Below are positions 11,637 to 21,668 of a stretch of DNA of 64,000 nucleotides, one piece after another. Position 1 is the stretch's first letter, and each line of letters begins with the position of its first letter. The notes beneath the pieces are model-generated. The model was not told where the DNA came from. It searched no databases and saw only the letters and a program-made list of their open reading frames with translations. The position numbers were made by a program, and so were the translations under genes. This DNA is from Microbacterium sp. Gd 4-13. GTDB lineage: Bacteria; Actinomycetota; Actinomycetes; Actinomycetales; Microbacteriaceae. The stretch spans positions 558,001 to 622,000 of the forward strand of contig NZ_QEIJ01000001.1 in assembly GCF_003095395.1 (NCBI RefSeq). Direction: 5' to 3'.

Positions 11637-12179
11637 ATGACCACCATCGACTCAGCCACCCGAGCGTGGCTCGATCAAGAAGACCGTCGTACCGCTGATG
11701 TGATCCGCAGGTATGGCGTCGAGATCGTCTATGTCGGCGTCGACGCCTGCTGCGCGGCCTGCGGCACAGGCGTCGACGGCGCCAGGGCAGATGCCGCCCC
11801 GTCCGATGAGCTCACCTCGTTCGCCTATACCGTGGGGCTCTTCGGAATCGGTCATCCCGAAGTGCTCGTCTTCGGTCTTGGCCCGGCCGACTCGTGTCGA
11901 TTGCTCAACGATGTCGCCGAACGAGTTCGGGAAGGGGGCGATCTCACGGAGGGCCAACTTCTGGAGTTCTCACACGGGCGACGACGGGTACTCGTCGAGC
12001 GGGTGCCCAACCCCGGTGAGATCGCGTTCGCGGCGAACAGGTTCTACCAGCGCCCCGCCCAGGCGTCTGTCGGACTCCTGCAACTCAGTTATGACGATGA
12101 CGGAGGCCACTTCCCAGGTCAGCCCGGTTACTCGCTGGCGGGCTCGCTGCAGCCGAGACCCGGCACGTTCCGTGCCTGA
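11637..12179 (+). CDS. DUF4262 domain protein
   Basis: The 180-residue protein fits the DUF4262 family of unknown function, with conserved patches SFAYTVGLFGIGHPEVLVFGL and LQLSYDDDGGHFPGQPGY. It carries four cysteines in the segment ACCAACGTGV, which may bind a metal; that is a guess. The ATG at 11637 is preceded by GAGAGGA at a good distance; the upstream GTG at 11580 has no such site. It converges on fadD with an 8-base gap. Confidence 0.75.
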   Translation: MTTIDSATRAWLDQEDRRTADVIRRYGVEIVYVGVDACCAACGTGVDGARADAAPSDELTSFAYTVGLFGIGHPEVLVFGLGPADSCRLLNDVAERVREGGDLTEGQLLEFSHGRRRVLVERVPNPGEIAFAANRFYQRPAQASVGLLQLSYDDDGGHFPGQPGYSLAGSLQPRPGTFRA

Positions 12180-12187
12180 GGATGCCG

Positions 12188-13885
12188 CTACTCGGCCGCA
12201 CTCGCGAGAAGGCGATCACGCACCTGACGGCGCAGCACCTTGCCGATCAGCGACTTCGGCAGGTCGTCGACGACGACGACCCGGCGCGGCACTTTGTAGG
12301 GCGTGAGAATGCCACGCGCGAAGGCGCGGATGGCCTCCTCGTCCAGGGCTGCTCCGGGTGCCAGCACGACCGCGGCGACCACTTCTTCACCGCTGTGCTC
12401 ATCGGGAAGGCCGACCACTGCGACGTCCTCGACCAACGGATGCTGCCGGAGCACGTTCTCGACCTCGGTCGGAGCCACGTTGAAACCACCCGTGATGATG
12501 AGCTCCTTGATGCGGTCGACGATACGGACGAACCCCGCATCATCGATCGTCACGATGTCGCCCGTGCGGAACCATCCGTCGACGAAGACCGCCTCGGTCT
12601 CTTCGGGGCGACCGAAGTAGCCGCCGAAGACCTGCGGACCCCGCACCAGCAGCTCGCCCGCTGCCCCGGGGGCGACGTCCGCCGTGGGGTTCTCGGGGTC
12701 GACGACGCGGCACTCGGTGCCGGGAAGCGGCAGGCCCACGGTGCCGGGCACCCGGTTCGCGGCGACCGGGTTCGCCATGAGCACCGGCGAGCATTCGCTG
12801 AGGCCGTAGCCCTCGACCAGGAATCCGCCCGACTCCGCCTCGAAGGGCACGACGAGGTCGTGCGGCAGCGCCATCGCGCCGGAGATGGCGATGTCGGTGC
12901 CGGTGAGCGGAACCCCCTTCTCGAGAGATGCCTTCAGCAGACGGTCGGCGATCGGCGGCACGAGAGGAAGGAACGTCGCCGGATGCTTCTTCGTCACCGC
13001 GAGCACCATGTCGGGATCGAAGCGGGGGAACAGGACGAGCCGGGCGCCCATCGACATGGCGAAGGTCAGGCAGAGCGTCAGGCCGTACGCGTGGAACATC
13101 GGCAGGACGGCGTAGACGACGCACCCTTCGCCGCGAACGATCTGCGGCACCCACGCCCGCGACTGGGCGGCGTTGGCGAGCAGGTTGCGATGGGTCAGGG
13201 ACGCGCCCTTGGGTACCCCGGTCGTTCCACTCGTGTACTGGATGATCGCGAGATCGTCGGTCGCAGGACGAGGGTGCGAGGGCGAGAGCGAGGGGCCAGC
13301 AAGCACCTTCTCCCACGGCACGGTGCCCGACACCCTCTCGGTGAGGGCCGCACGCGACTCGCGGGCTTTCGCGATGGGGAGGCGCAGGGCCAACCGCGTG
13401 GCGGCGGGCATCGCCCGCGTGACGTCGATCGAGACCAGCGCATGCACGCGCAGGTCTGCGGGGAACTCCTGGACGGTGCGCACGACCTTGTTCCAGACGA
13501 TCGCGTGCTTCGCACCGTGATCCTCGAACTGCTTGCGCAGCTCCCGCGGCGTGTAGAGAGGGTTGTGCTCGACGACGACAGCGCCGAGTCGAAGGACGGC
13601 GTAGAACGCCACGATGTGCTGCGGACAGTTCGGGAGCACGATCGCAACCGGATCGCCGGCCTTCACTCCGAGAGCGCGCAGCCCCTCGGCGGCGCGGGCG
13701 ATCTGCTCGTCGAGGTCGCGATAGCTGGTCACCCGGCCGAAGAACTGCAGGGCGGGGGCATCGGGATAATCCCGCGCCGAGGCGTCGACGATGTCGACGA
13801 GCGAACCCGACACGGCCTCGAGATCGGACGGCACCCCTTCCGCGTAGCTGGCGATCCAGGGGCGCGGCGGGTCGTAGGTCGTCAC
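12188..13885 (-). CDS. AMP-dependent long-chain fatty acid-CoA ligase (FadD-like)
   Basis: This ANL-superfamily enzyme activates a carboxylic acid through an acyl-AMP and transfers it to CoA. Seen are the AMP-binding loop IIQYTSGTTGVPKGASLTH, GYGLSECSPV, the hinge Asp in GWFRTGDIVTIDDAGF with RIVDRIKELIITGG, and the C-terminal catalytic Lys in PKSLIGKVLRRQ. Length (565 residues) suits long-chain acyl-CoA ligases. The start was set to GTG 13885 because a TAGGCT box ends seven bases away; a GTG at 13891 would overlap the expected transcription start. The substrate cannot be read from sequence. Confidence 0.9.
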   Translation of the reverse strand: MTTYDPPRPWIASYAEGVPSDLEAVSGSLVDIVDASARDYPDAPALQFFGRVTSYRDLDEQIARAAEGLRALGVKAGDPVAIVLPNCPQHIVAFYAVLRLGAVVVEHNPLYTPRELRKQFEDHGAKHAIVWNKVVRTVQEFPADLRVHALVSIDVTRAMPAATRLALRLPIAKARESRAALTERVSGTVPWEKVLAGPSLSPSHPRPATDDLAIIQYTSGTTGVPKGASLTHRNLLANAAQSRAWVPQIVRGEGCVVYAVLPMFHAYGLTLCLTFAMSMGARLVLFPRFDPDMVLAVTKKHPATFLPLVPPIADRLLKASLEKGVPLTGTDIAISGAMALPHDLVVPFEAESGGFLVEGYGLSECSPVLMANPVAANRVPGTVGLPLPGTECRVVDPENPTADVAPGAAGELLVRGPQVFGGYFGRPEETEAVFVDGWFRTGDIVTIDDAGFVRIVDRIKELIITGGFNVAPTEVENVLRQHPLVEDVAVVGLPDEHSGEEVVAAVVLAPGAALDEEAIRAFARGILTPYKVPRRVVVVDDLPKSLIGKVLRRQVRDRLLASAAE

Positions 13886-13891
13886 GCGCAC

Positions 13892-13897
13892 AGCCTA
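13892..13897 (-). promoter_or_regulatory. -10 hexamer TAGGCT of fadD-like gene
   Basis: TAGGCT on the reverse strand, 7 bases from GTG 13885; predicted leaderless and the reason for preferring that start. Confidence 0.6.
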
Positions 13898-13940
13898 GCC
13901 AGCGATGCGTCGGGCACCGAGGTGCGTCGCCGTGCAGACC

Positions 13941-13946
13941 TAGACT
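13941..13946 (+). promoter_or_regulatory. -10 hexamer TAGACT of gatCAB
   Basis: TAGACT ends 7 bases from the GTG of gatC, giving a predicted leaderless start for the gatCAB operon. Confidence 0.6.
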
Positions 13947-13952
13947 GGGGGA

Positions 13953-14252
13953 GTGTCTGAAATTACCCCCGATCTCGTGCGCCATCTCGGCGTGCTCGCC
14001 CGGATCCAGCTGAACGACGAGGAGGTCGAGCGCCTGACCGGCCAGCTCGACGCGATCGTCGACAACATCGCGAAGGTGTCGCGAGTCGCGACTCCCGACG
14101 TCGTCGCGACGAGCCACCCGGTGGCGCTGGAGAACGTCTTCCGAGCCGACGTGCCTGGCGGGGAGCTGAGTCGCGAGCAGGTGCTGCAGAACGCGCCCGA
14201 TGCGACCGAAGACCGATTCCGCGTGACAGCGATCCTGGGGGAGGAACAGTGA
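13953..14252 (+). CDS. gatC: Asp-tRNA(Asn)/Glu-tRNA(Gln) amidotransferase subunit C
   Basis: GatC is the small 99-residue subunit that wraps around GatA and GatB in the amidotransferase that makes Gln-tRNA(Gln) and/or Asn-tRNA(Asn). The segment [20 protein letters not shown] and the C-terminal [16 protein letters not shown] are typical. The GTG start follows a TAGACT box directly. The stop overlaps the GTG of gatA by four bases. Confidence 0.95.
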   Translation: MSEITPDLVRHLGVLARIQLNDEEVERLTGQLDAIVDNIAKVSRVATPDVVATSHPVALENVFRADVPGGELSREQVLQNAPDATEDRFRVTAILGEEQ

Positions 14253-15780
14253 GCGACCTCACTCGTCTGAATGCCGCCGACCTCGCGTCGGCGCTTGCTC
14301 GCGGCGAGGTGTCGAGCGTCGAGGCGACGCGCGCGCACCTCGACCGCATCGCGGCCGTCGACGGCGACGTCCACGCCTTCCTGCACGTCAGCGACCACGC
14401 GGTCGCTGTCGCCGAGGACATCGATCGGCGACGGGCCGCGGGCGAGGAGCTCGGCCCCCTCGCGGGCGTGCCGCTTGCGATCAAGGACGTGTTGGTGACC
14501 ACCGACATGCCCTCCACGAGCGGCTCGAAGATCCTCGAGGGGTACATGTCGCCCTACGACGCGACGGTCGTTGCGCGCTCGCGCGCCGCGGGTCTCGTTC
14601 CCCTCGGCAAGACCAACATGGACGAGTTCGCCATGGGGTCATCCACCGAGCACTCGGCGTACGGGCCGACGCGCAACCCGTGGGACCTCGACCGCATCCC
14701 GGGCGGTTCCGGCGGGGGCTCAGCCGCCGCGGTGGCCGCCTTCGAGGCCCCTCTCGCGCTCGGTTCCGACACCGGAGGCTCGATCCGTCAGCCCGCGCAC
14801 GTCACCGGCACCGTCGGCGTGAAGCCGACCTACGGGGGCGTCAGCCGCTACGGAGCGATCGCGCTCGCCTCGAGCCTCGACCAGGTCGGCCCCGTCACTC
14901 GCACGGTGCTCGACGCGGGCCTCCTGCACGACGTGATCGGCGGGCACGATCCGCACGATTCGACATCGCTGACCGACGCCTGGCCGTCGTTCGCGGACGC
15001 GGCGAGGGACGGCGCCCGGGGCGACGTGCTGCGCGGTCTGAAGGTCGGAGTTGTCAAGGAACTGCCCGACAGCGGGTTCCAGGCCGGAGTCTCCGCGTCT
15101 TTCCGCGCGTCGCTGGCGGCCATGGAAGCGCAGGGCGCCGAGATCGTCGAGATCAGCGCTCCCCACTTCGAGTACGGGGTGGCGGCCTACTACCTCATTC
15201 TCCCGGCGGAGGCGTCGAGCAACCTCGCGAAGTTCGACTCCGTGCGGTTCGGCCTGCGCGTGACGCCTCCCGGAGGCGCGACCGTCGAAGAGGTCATGGC
15301 CGCCACGCGCGAAGCAGGCTTCGGCGACGAGGTGAAGCGCCGCATCATCCTGGGCACCTACGCCCTGTCGGCCGGCTACTACGACGCTTATTACGGAAGC
15401 GCGCAGAAGGTGCGGACGCTGATCCAGCAGGACTTCGCCGCCGCGTTCTCGGCCGTCGACGTCATCGCGACTCCGTCGGCGCCGACCACCGCGTTCCGCA
15501 TCGGCGAGAAGATCGACGACCCGCTGCAGATGTACTTGAACGACGTGACCACGATTCCCGCGAACCTCGCCGGTGTGCCGGGGATCTCGATCCCCTCCGG
15601 ACTCGCCGAGGAAGACGGCCTGCCCGTCGGCATCCAGTTCCTCGCGCCGGTTCGTGAGGACGCCCGCCTCTACCGCGTCGGCGCCGCGCTCGAAGCTCTG
15701 CTCGTCGACTCCTGGGGCGGCCCCCTGCTCGACCGGGCGCCGGTCCTTCGACAGGCTCAGGCAACGGAAGGTGTGGCGTG

Positions 15781-15781
<1 letters not shown>
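14249..15781 (+). CDS. gatA: Asp-tRNA(Asn)/Glu-tRNA(Gln) amidotransferase subunit A
   Basis: GatA is the glutaminase subunit that supplies ammonia to GatB. The 510-residue product is an amidase-signature enzyme with the Ser-cisSer-Lys triad at Lys79 (PLAIKDVL), Ser154 (first Ser of [11 protein letters not shown]) and Ser178 ([10 protein letters not shown]). These numbers agree with the well-studied S. aureus enzyme. The last about 15 residues (after GPLLDRAP) are encoded across a short REP-like repeat and look unlike a conserved family end. It overlaps gatC and gatB, consistent with one transcript and a 1:1:1 complex. Confidence 0.97.
15745..15760. repeat. REP-like 16-mer within the 3' end of gatA
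   Basis: The 16 bases CCTTCGACAGGCTCAG resemble the short palindromic units common in actinobacterial genomes, which read LSLSK on the opposite strand. Fifteen of the 16 bases recur in reverse complement at 61229-61244 in the ileS leader. Here the repeat lies inside coding sequence and has been translated as the gatA tail. Confidence 0.55.
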
Positions 15782-17310
<1,529 letters not shown>

Positions 17311-17355
17311 TGATCTCCTCGCCGCGATGTCGGTGGGGAGAGCGAGAATCGAGCC

Positions 17356-18615
17356 ATGGGTCGAGCTGACGGATCGGGGCGCCTCGTCTCGTCGGATGCG
17401 GCGGACGACACCGGCGCAGGAATCCTGCACGTCGACATGGATGCCTTCTACGCGTCGGTAGAGGTGCTCGACGACCCGTCGTTGCGCGGCAAGCCCATCA
17501 TCGTCGGCGGCACCGAGGGTCGCGGCGTGGTGTCGGCGGCGTCGTACGAGGCACGTCGATACGGCGTGCGGTCGGCGATGTCGATGGGGCAGGCGCTGCG
17601 CCTGTGTCCGATGGCCACAGTGGTCAGTCCTCACTTCGACCGCTACGTCGCACTGTCGAAGCAGGTGATGTCGATCTTCTCCGACGTCACCCCGCTGGTG
17701 GAGCCCCTCTCGATCGACGAGGCATTCCTCGACGTGCGCGGCGCGCGTCGTCTGTGGGGGAGTCCCGGCGTGATCGCGCGCGCTCTCCGTCAACGCGTGC
17801 GCGACGAGACCGGTCTCACGTGCAGCATCGGCGCGGCGGCGACGAAGCACGTGGCCAAGATGGCGTCGACCATCAGCAAACCCGATGGGCTGTTGATCGT
17901 GGCCGAGCACGAGACGGCGGCGTTCCTCGCGCCACGACCCGTCCGTGCGCTCTGGGGCGTCGGCCCCAAGGCGTCGGAGGCACTCGAGTCCCGAGGCATC
18001 CGCACGGTCGGTGACGTGCTCGGCACGCCTCGCCATGTGCTCGATCGAGCCCTCGGCGCGGCCATGGGGGAACGCATCTGGAACCTCGCGCGAGGCATCG
18101 ATGTGCGCGAGGTCGACACAACCCGCGTCGAGAAGAGCATCGGCCATGAAGAGACCTTCTCCGACGACATCTCCTCGACCGAGGTTCTCCACGTCGAGCT
18201 GCGTCGTCTTGCCGACCGGGTGGGTTCACGGCTCCGCGGCCACGGGGTCGAGGCGTCCACGATCGCCATCAAAGTGCGCTTTTCGGATTTCACCACGCTC
18301 AGCAGGTCGCGCACGCTCGCCGAGCCGTCGGCCGTAGGCCAGCGCATCGGCGAAGCGGCGATCGAACTCTTCGACGCCATCGAGCGCCCACTGCCCGTGC
18401 GGCTGGTCGGAGTTCGTGCCGAGAAGCTCCGCGCCCCCACGTCGGGCTTCGCCCTCTGGGATGACGACGAGGAGTGGCGCCGGGTCGAGGGTGCGCTCGA
18501 CGACGCGACCGCGCGCTTCGGCAAAGGCGTCATCACGAGGGCAGCTCTGCTCGGACCGATGCGCGACACGGGGGCATTGCCGTCGCATCCCCGCCCGTCG
18601 TCTCACGAGCGCTGA
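17356..18615 (+). CDS. dinB: DNA polymerase IV (Y-family)
   Basis: Translesion DNA polymerase. The 419-residue protein has the palm motifs HVDMDAFYASVEV and LSIDEAFLDVRG with their acidic metal ligands, the helix-hairpin-helix LWGVGPKASEALESRGI, and the little-finger domain starting near KSIGHEETFSDD. A GAGAAT hexamer lies 7 bases before the ATG, a weaker match to the -10 rule. I see no clear SOS box upstream. It follows gatB by 45 bases without a visible terminator, so read-through is possible. Confidence 0.95.
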   Translation: MGRADGSGRLVSSDAADDTGAGILHVDMDAFYASVEVLDDPSLRGKPIIVGGTEGRGVVSAASYEARRYGVRSAMSMGQALRLCPMATVVSPHFDRYVALSKQVMSIFSDVTPLVEPLSIDEAFLDVRGARRLWGSPGVIARALRQRVRDETGLTCSIGAAATKHVAKMASTISKPDGLLIVAEHETAAFLAPRPVRALWGVGPKASEALESRGIRTVGDVLGTPRHVLDRALGAAMGERIWNLARGIDVREVDTTRVEKSIGHEETFSDDISSTEVLHVELRRLADRVGSRLRGHGVEASTIAIKVRFSDFTTLSRSRTLAEPSAVGQRIGEAAIELFDAIERPLPVRLVGVRAEKLRAPTSGFALWDDDEEWRRVEGALDDATARFGKGVITRAALLGPMRDTGALPSHPRPSSHER

Positions 18616-18665
18616 TCCGACCGTCTCGCCGCCGTCAAGGCCTGGGAACCCGGAAGTCCGGCGGG

Positions 18666-18671
18666 TACGGT
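18666..18671 (+). promoter_or_regulatory. -10 hexamer TACGGT of the GerW-like gene
   Basis: TACGGT ends 7 bases from the ATG at 18678; predicted leaderless. Confidence 0.5.
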
Positions 18672-18677
18672 GGGGTC

Positions 18678-18998
18678 ATGCCCAATATCGCACTAGAGCT
18701 CGGTGAGCAGTCCGCCTCCTTCGGAGTGACGTCCTCCTACGGCGAGCAGCAGGACGTCGACGGGGTCCGCCTCATCCCGGTGGCTCTCACCTGGACCGGC
18801 TTCGGGGGCGGTTCTGACGAGTCCGGCAACGGCGGTGGCGGTGGCGGCGGGTACTCCCTGCCGCTCGGTGCCTACATTCGTCGCGGTGACGATCTGCGGT
18901 TCGAACCGAACATCGTCGCTTTCGCCGCCGTCGCTATCCCGCTCGTGTGGGTGGTCGGACGCGCGCTCAGCCGTGTCATCCGCGCACTCAAGAAGTAG
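18678..18998 (+). CDS. GerW/YtfJ-like small protein with C-terminal membrane segment
   Basis: The 106-residue product reads SYGEQQDVDGVRLIPVALTW, then a glycine-rich stretch (GFGGGSDESGNGGGGGGGY), then PLGAYIRRGDDLRFEPN, and ends in one hydrophobic helix (about residues 78-96) and a basic tail RVIRALKK. The order Gly-Glu/ValIlePro-Val/poly-Gly/Pro-x-Gly-Tyr matches the GerW/YtfJ (Spore_YtfJ) family. That family is known from spore formers but is also found in non-sporulating actinobacteria with unknown function. The helix would anchor it in the membrane. It overlaps the next gene by 26 bases. Confidence 0.65.
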   Translation: MPNIALELGEQSASFGVTSSYGEQQDVDGVRLIPVALTWTGFGGGSDESGNGGGGGGGYSLPLGAYIRRGDDLRFEPNIVAFAAVAIPLVWVVGRALSRVIRALKK

Positions 18999-19566
18999 CG
19001 TCGACCCGGTCGCTCGCGCACTCGACACGGCTGTCGCGCGCATCCTCGATGCTGTGATCGGGGTCGAGGCCGCGAACCCCGTCATCCTGATAGACGGGCA
19101 GAGCGGCGCGGGTAAGACCACCCTCGCGCAGCGTGTCGTCGAGAGATGGCCCGTGCCGGGCCGGGTTCAGTCGGTGGCGCTGGATTCCCTCTACCCCGGA
19201 TGGGACGGGCTCGAGGCCGGCGTCGAATACGCACGCGGGGCCATCCTCATGCCGCATGCGCGCGGAATGATCGGAGTGTGGCATCGGTGGGATTGGGTCG
19301 AGGAGGCCCGCGCCGAAGCACACGCCGTCGACCCCTCGCTCCCCCTGATCGTGGAAGGCTCCGGACTCCTCACCCCGGCCACGGCGCGTCTGGGCGATGT
19401 CAGAGTGTGGCTGGAGTCTCCGGCGCCGCAGAGACGTCGACGCGGCATCGCTCGCGACGGTGAGACGTATGAGCCGCACTGGGATCGCTGGGCGCTGCAA
19501 GAGGAAGCGCACATCGTCCGGGACGACCCGACCAGCCACGCCACGCTCGTTCTGGCGGTGCCGTGA
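18973..19566 (+). CDS. P-loop NTPase, uridine/adenylate kinase-like
   Basis: The 197-residue protein has a Walker A motif DGQSGAGKTTLAQR at residues 41-54, a later acidic strand LIVEGSGLL that could be the Walker B position, and a lid-like basic segment PAPQRRRRGIARDGETYEPHWDRW. This fits small nucleoside or nucleotide kinases, but no substrate can be assigned. The GTG at 18973 lies inside the preceding gene; later starts would cut into the N-terminal helix. The 26-base overlap suggests coupling to the GerW-like protein. Confidence 0.65.
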   Translation: MSSAHSRSSVDPVARALDTAVARILDAVIGVEAANPVILIDGQSGAGKTTLAQRVVERWPVPGRVQSVALDSLYPGWDGLEAGVEYARGAILMPHARGMIGVWHRWDWVEEARAEAHAVDPSLPLIVEGSGLLTPATARLGDVRVWLESPAPQRRRRGIARDGETYEPHWDRWALQEEAHIVRDDPTSHATLVLAVP

Positions 19567-19567
19567 G

Positions 19568-20077
19568 TCAGCGAGAGGCCTCTAGCGCCTGCACGAGACC
19601 GTCGAGGCGGAAACCCAGCCACTCGTAGATTCCGAAGCGGGGGTCATCCTCGTCGTGGTCGTCTTCCGTCTCGATTCCGAGTCGCGATGCGAGCACGAGG
19701 CGTATGGCGGCGAGCACACGCATCCATGCCCCCGCTTCTTCGTCGTCGAGGGTGAGCACGAAGGCGCGCGTCAGCTCAGACTCTTCGGCCGTCGCGATGT
19801 CGAGCTCGGGCCCGCCGGTCGAGAGCGTCGCGAGCACTACGTCGGCGTCATGCTGACGTCGGTCGAGCAGGTCGGAACCCGTCAACCTGCGGAACTCGGC
19901 GGAGGCGGCGGCGTCATCGGCATAGGCGTCGGGGAGGAGGCGCGCGACGGCGGGGTCGGGGGGAGTGGCGCCCTCGACGGACGTCGCTTCGAGCAGTTCG
20001 ACGAACTGCCTCACCATTCCCGAGAGGTGCACGGCCTCGATGGCCGAGATCTCGAGGACGACGATCTTGTCGGTCAT
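19568..20077 (-). CDS. DUF2017 family protein, last gene of the clpS cluster
   Basis: The 169-residue acidic protein matches the actinobacterial DUF2017 family, which is nearly always found next to clpS: VVLEISAIEAVHLSGMVRQF, LLPDAYADDAAASAEFRRLT and MRVLAAIRLVLASRLGIETE. The function is unknown. The ATG at 20077 overlaps the clpS stop by four bases. Its stop is one base from the end of the convergent P-loop gene. Confidence 0.85.
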   Translation of the reverse strand: MTDKIVVLEISAIEAVHLSGMVRQFVELLEATSVEGATPPDPAVARLLPDAYADDAAASAEFRRLTGSDLLDRRQHDADVVLATLSTGGPELDIATAEESELTRAFVLTLDDEEAGAWMRVLAAIRLVLASRLGIETEDDHDEDDPRFGIYEWLGFRLDGLVQALEASR

Positions 20078-20373
20078 GACGATGCTCCATTTCGCACGGT
20101 CGCCCACAGGCCGTAGTCGTGCATGGCTTGGGTATGCAGTTCCATCTGTTCGCGCGGTCCGTGGGCGACGACCGCGTGCCCTTCGTGGTGCACCGCGAGC
20201 ATCAGACGGGATGCCGTCTCGGCGTCGAAGCCGAAGTACTCCCGGAAGACATGTGCCACGTAGCTCATGAGGTTCACCGGGTCGTTCCAGACCACGGTCT
20301 GCCAGGCGTCGTCGCCGAGCCGATCCGTGTCGAGGTGCTCTTGGGCGTCGACAAGCGTGAGTGAGACCATCAT
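20074..20373 (-). CDS. clpS: ATP-dependent Clp protease adaptor ClpS
   Basis: ClpS delivers N-degron substrates to ClpC/ClpA-ClpP. The 99-residue protein has the core WQTVVWNDPVNLMSYVAHVF, where the Asn-Asp pair binds the N-terminal residue, followed by MLAVHHEGHAVVAHGPREQM. ATG 20373 gives the usual four-base overlap with the metallopeptidase stop; a second ATG three bases on is equally possible. Partners clpP1, clpP2 and clpX are 26 kb away in this window. Confidence 0.95.
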   Translation of the reverse strand: MMVSLTLVDAQEHLDTDRLGDDAWQTVVWNDPVNLMSYVAHVFREYFGFDAETASRLMLAVHHEGHAVVAHGPREQMELHTQAMHDYGLWATVRNGASS

Positions 20374-20720
20374 GCCCATCCCAACTCATGCAGGCGCTCG
20401 TCGTCGATGCCGTAGAAATGCGCAATCTCGTGTACCAGCGTCGTGTGCACCTCGTCGCGCAGTTCTTCTTCGTCGTCGCATACGGCGAGATGGGCCTCGC
20501 GGTAGAGGATGATCCGATCGGGGAGTTCGCCGACGCCGTAGCGTTCCCGCTCGGTCAACGCCCAGCCGTCGTAGAGGCCGAGGAGGTCGAGACTGCCGTC
20601 TTCCGCTCTGTCTTCGACGACGAAGACGACATTGTCGAGACCGTCGATCATCTCGTCGGGGAGTCGATCGAGCTCGTCCACGACGAGTCTCTCGAACGCG
20701 TCGGAACTCAGATCAAGCAT
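20370..20720 (-). CDS. Zincin-like metallopeptidase family protein directly behind tRNA-His
   Basis: The 116-residue protein has the zinc motif HEIAHFYGIDDERLHELGW in its C-terminal third and belongs to the short actinobacterial metallopeptidase family (Zincin_1/DUF1025 type). No substrate is known. The ATG at 20720 is the very next base after the encoded CCA of tRNA-His, and there is no Shine-Dalgarno sequence other than what tRNA bases could offer. Upstream in-frame starts would lie inside the tRNA. It overlaps clpS, so the tRNA, this gene, clpS and DUF2017 probably share one transcript. Confidence 0.85.
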   Translation of the reverse strand: MLDLSSDAFERLVVDELDRLPDEMIDGLDNVVFVVEDRAEDGSLDLLGLYDGWALTERERYGVGELPDRIILYREAHLAVCDDEEELRDEVHTTLVHEIAHFYGIDDERLHELGWA

Positions 20721-20797
20721 TGGGGTGAGTAACGGGGCTCGAACCCGCGACATCGGCCACCACAAGGCCGCGCTCTACCAACTGAGCTATACCCACC
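20721..20797 (-). tRNA. tRNA-His (GTG)
   Basis: The reverse strand folds into a full cloverleaf with anticodon GTG in the loop TTGTGGT and anticodon stem CGGCC/GGCCG. The acceptor is GTGGGTA/TACTCAC, and the T loop is TTCGAGC. The extra G at position -1 (base 20797) pairs with discriminator C73, the identity signal of histidine tRNAs. CCA is encoded and ends at 20721, directly against the ATG of the metallopeptidase. A GAGAAT hexamer at 20833-20828 could be its -10 box. Confidence 0.95.
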
Positions 20798-20833
20798 ATG
20801 TCTCCCGCTCGCGCGGGCAACCCAACGATTCTC

Positions 20834-21460
20834 TCACACTCCTGCCGTGAAAGACGACACGGTGGAGGCCGCGGCTGCCTTCGCCGCATCGCTGGTGGGC
20901 CCGGGCTCGGGCACGAACACCGCCTGGCGGTAATAGGCGAGTTCGCGGATCGATTCACGGATGTCGGCCAGCGCGCGGTGCCCGCCGTCTTTCGCCGGGG
21001 CGTGGAAGTATGCGCGCGGGAACCACCGGCGGGAGAGCTCTTTCACGCTCGAGACGTCGATGTTGCGGTAGTGCAGCCAGCGATCGACGCGGGGCATGTA
21101 CTTCGCGAGGAACATGCGGTCGGTGCCGATCGTGTTGCCCGCCAGCGGCGCCTTGCCCTCGACCGGTGCGAACCGCTGAATGTACTCCAACGCTTGGAAC
21201 TCGGCGTCGGCGAGGCTCACGCCGTGGGGGATCTCTTCGAGCAGTCCGGAGGAGCGGTGCATGTCGGTGACGAACTCGCTCATCGACGCCAGGGCCGAAT
21301 CGTCGGGTTTGATGACGATGGAGAATCCGGGGTCGAGGATGCGGAGATCGAAATCCGTGACGACGACGGCGATCTCGACGAGTTCGTCGACGTCGAGATC
21401 GAGTCCCGTCATCTCGCAGTCGATCCAGACAAGTCGATCGTTCTCGGAGGCAGCCACCAT
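20834..21460 (-). CDS. orn: Oligoribonuclease
   Basis: Orn degrades short oligoribonucleotides and pGpG in the cytoplasm. The 208-residue DEDDh exonuclease shows VWIDCEMTGLDLDVDEL (metal ligands Asp14 and Glu16), PLAGNTIGTDRMFL and HRALADIRESI with the catalytic His and last Asp. A TAGACT box ends 8 bases from the ATG at 21460, which rules out the longer upstream start. tRNA-Arg lies upstream on the same strand and tRNA-His downstream. Confidence 0.96.
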   Translation of the reverse strand: MVAASENDRLVWIDCEMTGLDLDVDELVEIAVVVTDFDLRILDPGFSIVIKPDDSALASMSEFVTDMHRSSGLLEEIPHGVSLADAEFQALEYIQRFAPVEGKAPLAGNTIGTDRMFLAKYMPRVDRWLHYRNIDVSSVKELSRRWFPRAYFHAPAKDGGHRALADIRESIRELAYYRQAVFVPEPGPTSDAAKAAAASTVSSFTAGV

Positions 21461-21467
21461 GCGCCTC

Positions 21468-21473
21468 AGTCTA
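21468..21473 (-). promoter_or_regulatory. -10 hexamer TAGACT of orn
   Basis: TAGACT on the reverse strand, 8 bases from the ATG at 21460; predicted leaderless. Confidence 0.6.
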
Positions 21474-21501
21474 ATGACGGCCGTCGACACAGGATGTGGA
21501 G

Positions 21502-21574
21502 TCCCCCAGGCACGATTCGAACGTGCGACAAACGGATTAGAAGGCCGTTGCTCTATCCACTGAGCTACTGGGGG
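21502..21574 (-). tRNA. tRNA-Arg (TCT)
   Basis: Cloverleaf on the reverse strand: acceptor CCCCCAG/CTGGGGG, D arm GCTC/GAGC, anticodon loop CTTCTAA with anticodon TCT, T arm GCACG/CGTGC with loop TTCGAAT, discriminator A. CCA is not encoded. The last pair of the anticodon stem (31-39) is a C-T mismatch; the other four pairs are intact. Confidence 0.92.
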
Positions 21575-21668
21575 CCGACGACCAGAGTACCGGGGGTCGC
21601 ACCGGCACGCACTGGCGCACGCTCCGCGCCAGGCGTAGCGTCGGAACGACAGGCGTAAGGAGTCGATG

